Assembly: GCA_041482015.1 (NCBI GenBank)
Contig: JBGPCZ010000132.1
Location: 1 to 17,630, forward strand
Direction of reading: 5' to 3'
From: JACQFK01 sp041482015
GTDB lineage: Bacteria > Planctomycetota > MHYJ01 > JACPRB01
Length of the DNA: 17,630 nt
The position numbers and the translations under genes were made by a program. Under the pieces are notes generated by a model, which was given only the letters and a program-made list of their open reading frames with translations, did not search any database and had not been told where the DNA came from. Each line of letters opens with the position of its first letter. Within the stretch, counting starts at the first letter, position 1. Shown here piece after piece: positions 6,401 through 13,900 of this stretch.

Positions 6401-9178
6401 CTTCGGCTCCAGCTCGACCTGCTGGCCCACGAGGAGCACGGCCTTGAAGCGCCGTAGCGACTCGGGCGTGACGTCCTCGGCGAAGACATGGGTCGCGGGC
6501 AGATGCGCGTGGAGGCACGCTGCCCACGCCTCGTAGACCCGCGCGAAGTACTTGCCCGTGACCCCCTGGCCCAGCCAGTCGTCGATCTTGAGCATCCGGC
6601 CATCGGCGACGATCGCGACGGGATCGCGCGCCTCGAGGGAGTTCCACCACGGACCGTACCGGCCCAAAAGGTCGTTGAGCGCGCGGTAGACCGAGACGGT
6701 TCCGTAGTGCGCGCTCCGGGGATCGTGGGGCAGCCCGTCCGACGCGGTCATCCACGGCGACATCGGCCCCGAGACGCCGATGCCGTCGGCGCCCCTCTGG
6801 AGCGCGGAGAGGAGCGTGGGAAGGAGCTGGTCGCCCGTCCCCGAATCGTTCCACGCCTCGGGATGGACCCACGCCCGCTTGCCCGGGCGGCGGTAGAAGT
6901 CGACCGAGTGGGGCGCGTGGTAGGGGAGGGCGATCTGCTCCCACTGCGCCTGGAGGTCGACCTCGTCGACGTTGCCGAACGTGAACGGCGGATAGGCCTC
7001 GACGTTCCGATAGGGGCCGCAGACCGCGGTGACGAGTCGGGGCGCGATCGGCTTGATCGTGCGGTTGAAGAGGTCCTGCGCCTCGACGGCCCAGTGAAGC
7101 CGGCGGTCGGCGACCTCGTCGATCACCGGGTCCCACGCGCCGGTCTCCTTTGCCCTTTTGAGCGCCGCCTCGTACGCCGCCTTCTGCTCCGGCGTGCGCG
7201 CCGCCTTCGAGCCACGCCCCTCGAAGACCCACCAGTTGGAGGCCCAGCTCCAGCCGCGGAACGCGGCGTAGGGCTTGAGCGCGTTCGTGACGCGCTCGAT
7301 CGTCTTCACGAGCTCGTCGGGCTTGCGGTTGTCGAAGCCGGGCGCTCCGAGGGGGAGCCCCGCGTCCATGTACATCAGGATCGCCATCTCCTGGATCCCC
7401 TCGGCCGAGTAGCCCGCGAGGGTGCGGAGGAGCGGCGACGATCCGCGCGCCGAGGGCGAAAGTTCGGGGAAGCGCTTTGCAAGTTCGTTGAGATCGGCGG
7501 CGGAGCGTCCGCTCCAGGCGAGATCGCCCACCTGGGTGTTGGAGCCGATGCGGTCGACGGCGAAGTTGACGCCCATCTTCGCGGTGCGCGCGACGTGGGC
7601 GGAGACGATGTCGGGTGCGCTCCACGTGTCGGCGTGCGGATAGATCGGGCCGTAGTCGCCGTACTGGATCGTCGTGAAGGCCGTCGGCTCGCGGCCCGGG
7701 CCGATCACGATCGGCGCGGCAATGACCGTGCGATCGGGCGCCGCGACGGTGAGCGTGTACGGCCCCGGGCGGAGCGTGGCGGTCAGCTCCTTTGACACGC
7801 TTCCCGCCTCCGCTTTCACGGTCGCCACGATGCGGTCGCCCTCCATGAGGCGGAGATCGGTCGCGCTCTCCGGGCCGATGAGGGTGAATGGGATCTCCTC
7901 GCCGCGTGCGTAGTGGGTGCGATTGTCGGCGGTGACGACCGCGACCGTGCCCTTCGCGCCGGCGCGGCGGACCTCGACGACCGCTTGGACGAGATACTCC
8001 GATGCGCGACCCTTCTGGACTGGCTGGAGCTCGGGCGTCACCTTGATCTGGACGAGCCCTGCAAGATCAGCGGGCACGCGAAGCGCGCCCTCTTTCAATT
8101 CCAGCTCGCGATAGTCGACGCCGTGAAGCGGCCGGGCCCAGACCTTCCACGCAGGCTTGACGCTCCGGCTCCCCGCGGAGAATGAAAGGGTGAAGGGCAC
8201 CGGTTCGCCGGCGGTCCAGACGTTCCTCGGAAATGAGATCGCGAGCCGCTCGTGATCCATGACCATGACATTCTTGAATGCGCCTGTCGCCAGCTCGTAC
8301 CGCTCGAAGAGCTCCGTCGCGTGGCGGCGCTTGAGCACGGCCTCGCCGCCGTGGATCCGCAGCTCGGTGAAACCGTGCTCTCCGGGGCCGGGCTTGCGGC
8401 CGGCCATCATGAGCTTGAGGCTGGCCGCGGGCTTGCCGTCAGGGGAGAACGTGCGGATCGTGTCCGAATCGCGGTTGAGCGCGTACAGCGTTCCGGCCTC
8501 GTCGACGTCGAAACCGCCGCTCCGATGTCCCGCCCCGACGTTGGCGCCCCACTTCTTTTTCCCATCGAAGCCGATCGCCCGGAGCTGGCCGGCCCGGTTG
8601 AGGGCGTAGAAAGTCTCGCCCTTCTCCCAGACGCGGAAATCCTCGACGAGCCCCTGGCTGCCCTCGGGCTCGTGGGGCAGGGCATACGCGGTCACGACCT
8701 TCCCCCCGGGGCTGATCCGCACGATCCGGTTGCGATGCTGGTCGATGGCGTAGAAGTCGCCGCCGGCGCCGGCCTCGACATGGGCGGGCGCGTCCCATCC
8801 CACCTGGTCGCTGACGAGAAAGTCGTCGACGTGCGCGAGCTCCTTGAAGTCCCGGTCGTAGAGGGTCACCTTGTGGGCGAAGTGGCCGCTCGCCGCGGCG
8901 GTGATTCCCTGCGCGTTGGCGGTCGCATTGGCGCACGCATAGGTGACGGGGCCGCCGGCCCGGCCGGTCCCGTCGCGCTCGAAGCGGAGGACGAAGCTGC
9001 GGTTGCCGCCGCTGGCGAGGTAGACGCGGCCGTCGCGTCCCAGGGTCATCGGCGCTTCGACGGAGAAGTCGGGATTTTCGCGCGAGATGATCTGCTCGAC
9101 GGTGACGGGGGCGTCCTGCGGGACGGGGAGGGGGGAAAGCAAAAGGAGGAGGAGAATGCGTCCGGCCGTCGTCATCAT
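3470..9178 (-). CDS. Giant exported multi-domain protein: beta-propeller, glycosidase-like TIM-barrel region, PQQ-like propeller, discoidin-like C-terminus
   Basis: A 1902-residue protein. Residues 1-21 are a signal peptide with a pure leucine core ending near PVPQDAP. About 40-300 is an NHL/SMP30-type propeller with repeated 'D-x-x-G-x-x-Y-A-L/I-x-R/Q' units. About 310-495 looks like two immunoglobulin-like beta domains. About 500-850 resembles a TIM-barrel hydrolase (clan A-like), with candidate acidic residues E653 (WWVFEGRG) and E774 (VHPEAWND). About 850-965 resembles the flavodoxin-like domain that follows the barrel in GH42-type enzymes. About 1195-1555 is a PQQ/WD-like propeller with units such as LYAVDIETGKLRW. 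About 1570-1715 is discoidin-like, and 1728-1900 a second carbohydrate-binding-like jelly roll. Likely role: surface or periplasmic polysaccharide binding or breakdown. Domain edges are by eye and catalytic activity is unproven. Two adjacent ATGs (9178, 9175) are possible starts, with no clear Shine-Dalgarno. Confidence 0.75.
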   Translation of the reverse strand: MMTTAGRILLLLLLSPLPVPQDAPVTVEQIISRENPDFSVEAPMTLGRDGRVYLASGGNRSFVLRFERDGTGRAGGPVTYACANATANAQGITAAASGHFAHKVTLYDRDFKELAHVDDFLVSDQVGWDAPAHVEAGAGGDFYAIDQHRNRIVRISPGGKVVTAYALPHEPEGSQGLVEDFRVWEKGETFYALNRAGQLRAIGFDGKKKWGANVGAGHRSGGFDVDEAGTLYALNRDSDTIRTFSPDGKPAASLKLMMAGRKPGPGEHGFTELRIHGGEAVLKRRHATELFERYELATGAFKNVMVMDHERLAISFPRNVWTAGEPVPFTLSFSAGSRSVKPAWKVWARPLHGVDYRELELKEGALRVPADLAGLVQIKVTPELQPVQKGRASEYLVQAVVEVRRAGAKGTVAVVTADNRTHYARGEEIPFTLIGPESATDLRLMEGDRIVATVKAEAGSVSKELTATLRPGPYTLTVAAPDRTVIAAPIVIGPGREPTAFTTIQYGDYGPIYPHADTWSAPDIVSAHVARTAKMGVNFAVDRIGSNTQVGDLAWSGRSAADLNELAKRFPELSPSARGSSPLLRTLAGYSAEGIQEMAILMYMDAGLPLGAPGFDNRKPDELVKTIERVTNALKPYAAFRGWSWASNWWVFEGRGSKAARTPEQKAAYEAALKRAKETGAWDPVIDEVADRRLHWAVEAQDLFNRTIKPIAPRLVTAVCGPYRNVEAYPPFTFGNVDEVDLQAQWEQIALPYHAPHSVDFYRRPGKRAWVHPEAWNDSGTGDQLLPTLLSALQRGADGIGVSGPMSPWMTASDGLPHDPRSAHYGTVSVYRALNDLLGRYGPWWNSLEARDPVAIVADGRMLKIDDWLGQGVTGKYFARVYEAWAACLHAHLPATHVFAEDVTPESLRRFKAVLLVGQQVELEPKLLEALKSAGIPVLYDGTCRAEVVRDFTPLGASFDHVERDTHPASDDSAYWRFPEYCRATVPALREAIAPPAVTIENDEIFLAERRSEDGRYVFLVNNTTPAIEPGQLWRQTLCVATRVPVVAKVGIGKGHVYDAFALRKVDGPEVRADLRDLPARIFAVLPEAIARVDLQASPIKPGERATWSVRVLDGSGKPIRAAIPICVKLTDRAGTIESWHGAAGSGSAQGSFLVPVNATEPALAAVELLSGRTAGTAPPAASIDSRFGPHLRDVMLTGSLAVMNAMNWDHNLYAVDIETGKLRWRQRVGHEFAFAPIALRNGFAVQAFHFDAAEGYQLHVAGMDGATERRFGLYGLPGRLPHRFVPGIQRDRINHFAVPEDGDWIASAGDLGVAAWSRDGKLLWTLDWWKTQRRSGPIAALDASTLLVLDGMTARAHEASSGRVLWEIPLAPTGEAVEIKASRDGKTCAILATTEGGRVFVLRGGKLAATHITGGGNAIDLSADGSLVALVTGNLLKLYSVADGLRWTTSGDDWMRFPRISADGGRIAATSDLGTLTVADASGSILLERDLGAVAVPAWLPGGDLLLATWMGTVSRLDGRYVERWRTLLRPEAEDMRGRLITADATPLVRVTSWSNAEPTPLPLTPNLLSEKEVLIKFAAQQNHIQFVRPFAALVDGKPDAPAEPWLKWGDVSSFAETSPFNTVLIDTFRTRLRVAAVTFAEDPAHPESWLRDLRFEAWDPVKEQWTFVQELRSDAAVHTHRLAKPVEASRFRLVLPWGVCGNIRLAEIVLHGEKLGASHPDVIAKKPVAVLFDEGDDLKDCLVTGPLTFRFEGACSGGRCLALAANGKSAAPFQPPFGHVIPNWDFEVVEKPQPGQYRWLQFSWRALSKDAKAITLALWGANYGEKALFHAGDPAKEEGSIPRRIADAPPAEWETVRVDLWELYKKPVRIRSMSVACTGGPVAFDRILLARDEKDLPPGK

Positions 9179-9235
9179 CCCTATAGATTGGCAGAGAGGG
9201 GCGGATCCGGGTGAAAAAACGGACCGGCTTTCTGC

Positions 9236-9263
9236 TTGAAGGACGAAGCGCCGCCGCTAAAAT
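9236..9263 (+). promoter_or_regulatory. Sigma70-type promoter of the tetrahaem cytochrome gene, probably leaderless
   Basis: TTGAAG (9236-9241) and TAAAAT (9258-9263) are separated by 16 bases. The -10 box ends seven bases before the ATG at 9271, so the transcript would begin at the start codon. No Shine-Dalgarno precedes this ATG, in contrast to the next gene in the same operon, which has a near-perfect one. The site lies in a 92-base divergent region shared with the giant gene, whose own promoter is unclear (a TATAG sequence directly abuts its ATG on the - strand). Confidence 0.6.
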
Positions 9264-9270
9264 GGGCCCC

Positions 9271-10371
9271 ATGATGAATTCCCTGCTCCGCGTCAGCGTC
9301 GTCGCGCTCCTCATCGGCTTGGGCGTCTCGGCGCTCGCCGCCCCGAGACCCTCGTTGCCGCCCGCGGAACGGGACCCCGACGGGCCGAAGTACGCGAGCA
9401 TGGCGCGCTGCAACACGAAGGATTGCCACGGCGCGGACGCCGCGAAGGGCTCCCCCGCGCTGAACGAGTACACCCTTTGGAAGGCGGCCGACCCCCACTC
9501 GAAAGCGTTCACGACCCTCTACAAGGCGCCCTCCAAGGCGATCGGGACGGCGATGGCCATCGCCAAGGTGCACGAGAGCGCGAAGTGCCTCTCGTGCCAC
9601 TCGAAGGTCGTCGAGCCCGCGAACGTCGTGGAGGGCCAGAAGTGGTCCGTGCAGAACGGCGTGTCGTGCGAGGTCTGCCACGGCCCCTCGGAGAAGTGGA
9701 TCGACCCGCACGCGACGCCGAAGGAGAAGGCCTGGTCGCACGAGAAGTCGATCGCCGCGGGGATGGATGATCTCCGCGACCCGGTCGCGTGGACCGCCAA
9801 GTGCGCGAGCTGCCACCTGCAGATCGACCACGACATGGTCACGGCGGGCCACCCGCGGCTGCACTTCGAGATCGTCGACTACAACGCGCGGACCGGCGCG
9901 CACTGGAAGACGGAAAAGCATCCCTCGATGCAGGCCGGCTTCGACGCGAAGATCTGGACGATCGGCCAGGCGGTTTCCTACGCCGAGGCGCTCCGGAACG
10001 TCGAGAAGCGGATCGCCGCGAAGGCCCCGGAGGAGGGCGTGAGGGAGGCTCGCGAGCAGGCGGCCGCGCACCGCTGGATCCTCAAGCAGGTGGCCGGGTT
10101 CGCCGACACGGAGGTCCCCGTCGACGCCGAAAAGCAGGCGAAGTCGCTCGCCCCGGCCGACGAGTCGGTCCTCGGGAAGCTCGGGGACGCGCCGAAGAGT
10201 TTCGCCGCGGCGCGCCAGGCCGCGCTCGCGTTCCGCGCGCTCTCGAAGAAGGCCGACGCCAAGGCGGCCATCGACAAGATGTGCGAGCAGATCGCCCCGA
10301 AGAACGAGGCGACGTTCGACGCGGGCCAGTTCGCCGCCGACTACGACGCGGTGAAGAAGCTCTTCAAGTAG
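9271..10371 (+). CDS. Exported tetrahaem c-type cytochrome, cytochrome c554 family
   Basis: A 366-residue protein. MMNSLLRVSVVALLIGLGVS is a signal peptide, with cleavage likely after ALA (residues 21-23). Four covalent haem sites are visible: C47-x4-C52-H53, C106LSCH110, C133EVCH137 and C178ASCH182. The first has four residues between cysteines rather than two. HSKAF (76-80) and AGHPRLHFE (192-200) match the distal-histidine motifs of the cytochrome c554 family. Residues 240-366 form a helical, haem-free tail. Expected role: periplasmic electron shuttle. Start choice: the ATG at 9271 begins the signal peptide and sits seven bases after a -10 box. GTG 9211 and ATG 9262 are in frame, but 9211 would place the promoter inside the gene. 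A small exported protein follows in the same operon, and the decahaem operon converges on the pair. Confidence 0.88.
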   Translation: MMNSLLRVSVVALLIGLGVSALAAPRPSLPPAERDPDGPKYASMARCNTKDCHGADAAKGSPALNEYTLWKAADPHSKAFTTLYKAPSKAIGTAMAIAKVHESAKCLSCHSKVVEPANVVEGQKWSVQNGVSCEVCHGPSEKWIDPHATPKEKAWSHEKSIAAGMDDLRDPVAWTAKCASCHLQIDHDMVTAGHPRLHFEIVDYNARTGAHWKTEKHPSMQAGFDAKIWTIGQAVSYAEALRNVEKRIAAKAPEEGVREAREQAAAHRWILKQVAGFADTEVPVDAEKQAKSLAPADESVLGKLGDAPKSFAAARQAALAFRALSKKADAKAAIDKMCEQIAPKNEATFDAGQFAADYDAVKKLFK

Positions 10372-10396
10372 ACGCGCCGATCCGAAGGAGGTCTCC

Positions 10397-10972
10397 ATGC
10401 GCCTCGCGCTGCTGCTGGCCGCGCCGCTCCTCCTCCAGGATGCCGCGGCCGACCCGTACTACAAGTTCAAGACGGGAACGACGTGGACCTTCGACGTGGT
10501 CGCGAAGGGCAAGGGACCCGACCTCAAGAAGCTGGAGCTCAAGGTTTCGGGCGAGGGCACGGGCCGGACCGACGTCGAATCGCGGGCCTGGCGGAGCGAG
10601 GGCGAGCCGCGGGTCCAGTCGCTCCGGTGGACCATCAAGGAGGGCTTCCTGATCTGGGTCGAGGTCCGGGACGGGGCGGAGAAGGATCCGATCCAGCTCT
10701 ACAAGCCCGGGTCGAAGAAGGGTGACACGTGGGAGTGGATGGAAGGGGAGAAGCGCAAGGCGAAAGGGACGAACCTGGGCACGGAAGAGGTGAAGGTTCC
10801 CGCCGGGACCTACAAGGACGCGCTCCACCTGCAGTTCGAGATTCAGGAGGGAGGCCCGAAGGTCACGCTCGACATCTACCTCGCCGCGGGGGTGGGGCCG
10901 GTCAAGATGGTGGGCGGCTCGGGCACCGATTCGATGGGCTACGAGCTGAAGGAATTCAAGCCGGCGAAGTGA
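10397..10972 (+). CDS. Small exported protein of unknown function
   Basis: A 191-residue protein that I cannot assign to a characterised family. A signal peptide (residues 1 to about 18, MRLALLLAAPLLLQDAAA) leads into a beta-rich domain. The text VPAGTYKDALHLQFE followed by YLAAGVGPVKM has the 'V-P-A-G-T-x-x-D-x-x-x...G-V-G-x-V-K' pattern common in lipocalin-like or DUF3108-type secreted beta-barrels of environmental bacteria. There are no cysteines and no haem motif. The ribosome binding site AAGGAGGT (10385-10392) is close to a perfect match to the 16S tail and fixes the ATG at 10397. The gene lies 25 bases downstream of the tetrahaem cytochrome, so co-expression is likely. Its stop (10970-10972) is one base from the stop codon of the convergent decahaem gene. 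Confidence 0.8.
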   Translation: MRLALLLAAPLLLQDAAADPYYKFKTGTTWTFDVVAKGKGPDLKKLELKVSGEGTGRTDVESRAWRSEGEPRVQSLRWTIKEGFLIWVEVRDGAEKDPIQLYKPGSKKGDTWEWMEGEKRKAKGTNLGTEEVKVPAGTYKDALHLQFEIQEGGPKVTLDIYLAAGVGPVKMVGGSGTDSMGYELKEFKPAK

Positions 10973-10973
10973 T

Positions 10974-13900
10974 TCACTTGACGGGCTTGGTCGTCGGCTC
11001 GTCGGTCACCGTCCAGAGTTTCCCATCGCGCACGTAGAGCTTCCGCTGTTCCTCGAGCGTGAAGGGGCGCGAGCCGAGGCGGCCAAAGACGCTCACCTGG
11101 TGGCCCGTCTCGTCGACCGCGCGGTCGCGGTCCAGCGGCTTCGAGAGCGCCGTCGCCACGCCGCGCGTCGGGTAGGTCGCGATCAGGACGGGCGAGGGCT
11201 CGGGGCTGAAGCCGTAGTGGCCCGGCGTCGCCACCGGCGAGGTGAGCTGCAGCACGCGGAGGCCGTTCCGGCCGTCGGCCACGTAGGCGAAGAGGCTCGC
11301 GTTGGTCGAGGCCACGCGCACGCTCCACGTGTCGTTCATCTTCCCGCCCAGGTCGAAGTACTTCGGCGTGCCCGGCCGCTCGGGACGCTCCACGTCCACC
11401 AGAGCCACCCCTTTTGAGCCCGCCGCGATGTAGGCGTAGGTACGAGCGATGTACACATCGCGCGCGTCCATGGGAACGCGGGCCCTGAGGACGGGCTTCC
11501 GGGGTGACGTGAGATCCAGCACCTTGAGGCCTTCCGCGTCGACCACGAACGCGTAGCGGAACTGCACCGCCACCGCGCGCGGCCGGACGATGTCCGGCGC
11601 GCCGAGCAGGGCCGTGGCCGACGGATGGAGCGGATCGTCGAGATCGACGGTCACCAGCCCCTTTGAGGCGCAGACGTACGCGCGGGCGCCGGCGACCGCG
11701 AGGTTCACCGCCCCGTCGAGCAGCCCGTCGGGATTCCACGTCACGGCGCGCTTGAGGAAATTGTTCCGCGGCTCGCCGTCCGCGAGCGGCATCACGTCGA
11801 CGAGGATGAGCCCCTCCTCGCCGTCGGTGACCAGCGCGTACCGGTAGATCGGGTGGAGCTTCGATTCCTGGTTCTCCTTCCAGAAGGACTCCGGCAGGAG
11901 CCCGGACCGGTCCTGGACGGGCATGTTGGTGGGGAGCGCAACGGCCGTCGCGAATCTCGTCGGGACGTGGGTATGCTGGCCGAGCGGCGAGACGGGCGAC
12001 GTCACGATCTTCTCGGAGAACCCCTTGTTGTCGACGTTCGCGACGTCGAACGCGCGGAACCCGTCGCTCCCGCACGCCGCGTAGACGTACTCGCCCCGGT
12101 GCTGGAGGCCGAGGATCGACGTCCCCCCGTGACGCACCGCCTCGGCGAGCGTGCGGTCGCGCGCGACGTGCGACGCGAAGTCGGCCGGGTAGGCCATCCG
12201 GTGGAGCTCCGAGCCGATCACCGCCTGCGGCTCCTCGCGCTCGGAGACGGCGACCGCGTCGAGGCCCGAGCCCTCGCCGACCCAGCAGGTGTGGCCCATG
12301 AAGTTCACGAAATTCGTCCCGAGGAGGTAGACCTGCGCGAGCCACGCGTTGTTGTCGCCCGCGGACGAGACGTGGCAGTCGGTGCAGTGCTTCGTCTCCC
12401 GCGTCCGCACCGTGTGGGGGAAGTGCGGGTTGAAGGCCTGCGAGCTCAGGCCCGGCGCGGAGACCGGCGGCTGCTGGAAGTAGATCCATTCGCGGTTCGC
12501 GTTCTGCGAGCTGATGATCACCGCGCTGCTCGACCGGACGGGCGCGACCTTCCCGCCCTTGGCCGGCCCGCTCTTGCCGAGCATGAAGATGTCGTCGCGG
12601 ACGACCTGCGGGTTGTACGTGGTCCAGTTGCGGCTCGTATCGCCCTCGTTGTGGAGCATCGGGCGGCGCTCGTTCGCGCGCATCGGCAGGTGGCAGCCGA
12701 AGCAGCTCGTGGTCCACGAGGTGTGGCAGGTGAAGCACTCGATCTTGTCGGAACGGTGCGCGAGGTCGGCATCCGTGGCGGGGAGGGCGCCCCAGGTCGA
12801 GGCGTCGCGGCGGACCGTCTTCGCGCGCGCGGCCGCCGCGTTGTACCAGGGCCGCCCGTCCTGGCGCGTCCGCGTCGGGTCGGGGTTGACGATGTCCTGG
12901 ACCTGCGGGACCTCCCAGACCTTGTCGGGCTGCATGACGGACCGCTGGAGCGGCGCCATCTCGTCGCCGCGCCACTCGAAGCGCGGCTCGGCCCACGGCG
13001 TCTTGAGGTCGGTGAGCTTCGTGCCGGCGGCGGCGGGGCCGGTGGTCTTCTGGTCCTCGGCAAAGCGCCGGCGGACCGTGCCGTGGCAGTCCTGGCACGT
13101 GATCTCGATCGCGTTGGGGTACTCGCCGTAGAGTTTTCCGTCGCCGTGGCTGTCCTGCTTGAAGTGGCAGTCGACGCAGTGCATGCCCCGCTCGGCGTGG
13201 ATGTCCATGAGGTGGACCGACTTCTTGAAGCGCGCGGGATCGTCGAACGGGACGACCTTGTCGTCCTTGTCGAGCAGGTTCCCCTTCCGGTCGCGCTTGA
13301 AGACGGCGCGGAAGATCCAGCCGTGGCCGTGGTAGTCGGCGAACTGCGTGTGCTGGAGCGTGGGGTTCAGGTCGGTCACGTTCGCGAGGAACTCCGGGTC
13401 GGACCACTTGCCGCGGATCGCCGCCCCTTCGGGGTTCGACGCCAGGATCGCGGCGCGCTCCGAGGCGGACGGGTCCCGCTGCTTCTCCGGCCACATCGCC
13501 GCAGCGTCGGTCTCGTAGTCCCACATCTGGAAGCCGAAGAACGTGTTCATGAAGGCGTTGGGCTGGTGGTGGTGGCAGGTCATGCACTGGCTCGACGGGA
13601 TCGAGTTGGTGAAGCGGTGCGCGATCGGGTGGCCCGGCTCGTCCTTCCGGATCGTCGGGTCCTGCCCCGCGCTGTGGCCGCGGTTGCCGTTCTTCGCGTA
13701 CGGCCCCGAGTGAACGGGCGTCCGATCGTTCGCGTAGACCACGTGACAGGCGGAGCAGCCGCTCGACCGATAGTCGCCCGGATGGTCGTTCGTGCCGAGG
13801 AACGAGAGGTGCGGGTCGTTGAGCCGCGTCTTCTGCGGATTCAGAAGGACGGGGTCGAAGCGGAGTTGCGTGCCGAACCCGCGGTCGCCGAGCTTCATGT

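Noticed and set aside
9211..9270. GTG 9211 or ATG 9262 as start of the tetrahaem cytochrome
   Set aside because: Starting at 9211 would bury the promoter-like TTGAAG/TAAAAT pair in the gene and add a non-signal leader. ATG 9262 overlaps the -10 box itself.
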